From positions 1-32,215 of the forward strand of contig JAUNJG010000019.1 in assembly GCA_030533385.1 (NCBI GenBank): a stretch of 32,215 nt of DNA. The letters are read 5' to 3'. Under the pieces are notes generated by a model that was not told the origin of the DNA, made no database searches, and worked only from the letters and a program-made list of their open reading frames with translations. The position numbers were made by a program, and so were the translations under genes. The stretch's first letter is position 1. Every line of letters begins with the position of its first letter. Shown here one piece after another: positions 31,860 to 32,215 of this stretch. The stretch comes from Eubacteriales bacterium (GTDB taxonomy: Bacteria; Bacillota; Clostridia; Lachnospirales; Lachnospiraceae).

Positions 31860-32215
31860 TTAATATCCAGCCAGATGCAGCAGCCTTTTGCGTTCTCCCT
31901 GTATCTTTCCATCCAGCCTGACCACATACCCGATCACTGGGTATTCATATCCTTTTCCTTCTGTCTTTGGTACTTTCGCTGACATTAAAATCTCACCGTA
32001 CAGCTCTTCTACCTTTTCTTCCTCAAATACAGGCCTTCCCAGGCGCTCTGTCACTTCATACAGTTTTCCACTGCATTTCTTTGCCAGAATCTTTGCCAAA
32101 TGGTTTCCACCACGTCTGCTTCAGCTCCTGTGCCCGTGTTTCATTCTTTTTGTTATGACGCTCCACACATGGTTCTCCATCGTCCCCATGTTCCTGTATT
32201 CCAGCCCTTCCGGTG
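31860..32215 (-). pseudogene. ISLre2-type transposase, C-terminal part with in-frame stop
   Basis: Read to the window edge, the frame gives EGLEYRNMGTMENHVWSVIT followed by KRMKHGHRS, a TGA stop (32121-32123), then SRRGGNHLAKILAKKCSG and a C-terminal tail ending at 31860. The MENHVW...KRMKH...W(S/R)RGGNHLAK pattern is typical of ISLre2 (UPF0236) transposases. The stop replaces the usual Trp, a TGG-to-TGA change, so the gene is inactive unless the edge hides more. Terminal repeats were not identified. The element ends about 120 bp before the Bce-type operon. Confidence 0.7.

Overview
The window reads as a low-to-moderate-GC, spore-forming Clostridia, most likely a gut Lachnospiraceae. The evidence is two adjacent Spo0A-type regulators, an LPXTG/sortase-C pilus operon, an Rpn-type PD-(D/E)XK nuclease gene, an ISLre2-type transposase remnant and strong GGAGG-type ribosome binding sites. 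The taxonomic call is inference; no rRNA or other marker is present.

Left part (1-7.6 kb): two tandem minus-strand Spo0A paralogues, the second with a damaged receiver acidic pocket. A divergent Na+/solute symporter follows. Next come the remains of a sucrose/fructan locus: a fructokinase with an internal deletion, a 5'-truncated GH32 hydrolase and a 5'-truncated LacI regulator joined back to back. A MarR regulator with a striking 16-bp inverted-repeat operator and a MATE exporter complete this part.

Middle part (7.6-25.9 kb), almost entirely on the minus strand: an Rpn-family nuclease, a secreted Big2-transglutaminase protein, and a four-gene pilus operon transcribed as LPMTG backbone pilin -> class C sortase -> InlB-repeat secreted protein -> 2378-aa thioester/CnaB adhesin. 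Upstream of the pilin lie a 200-aa orphan gene, a (p)ppGpp-synthetase-domain gene, an array of eight ~57-bp hairpin repeats and a DUF4116-like repeat gene. This stretch shares three kinds of short DNA signature: a strongly strand-biased GGYTAAA heptamer, terminators with the common loop TGTCACAG, and the hairpin array itself, whose units also carry the heptamer.

Right part (25.9-32.2 kb): decayed mobile-element fragments (one DUF6040-like), then a Bce-type peptide-antibiotic sensing and resistance operon (response regulator, histidine kinase, ABC ATPase, FtsX-type permease). A TTACA-N4-TGTAA operator is embedded in the last codons of the kinase. An ISLre2 transposase pseudogene runs off the right edge.

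The most unusual part is the 23.1-25.9 kb block, where a structured tandem-repeat array sits directly in front of an alarmone-synthetase-like gene, together with the island-wide GGYTAAA polarity.
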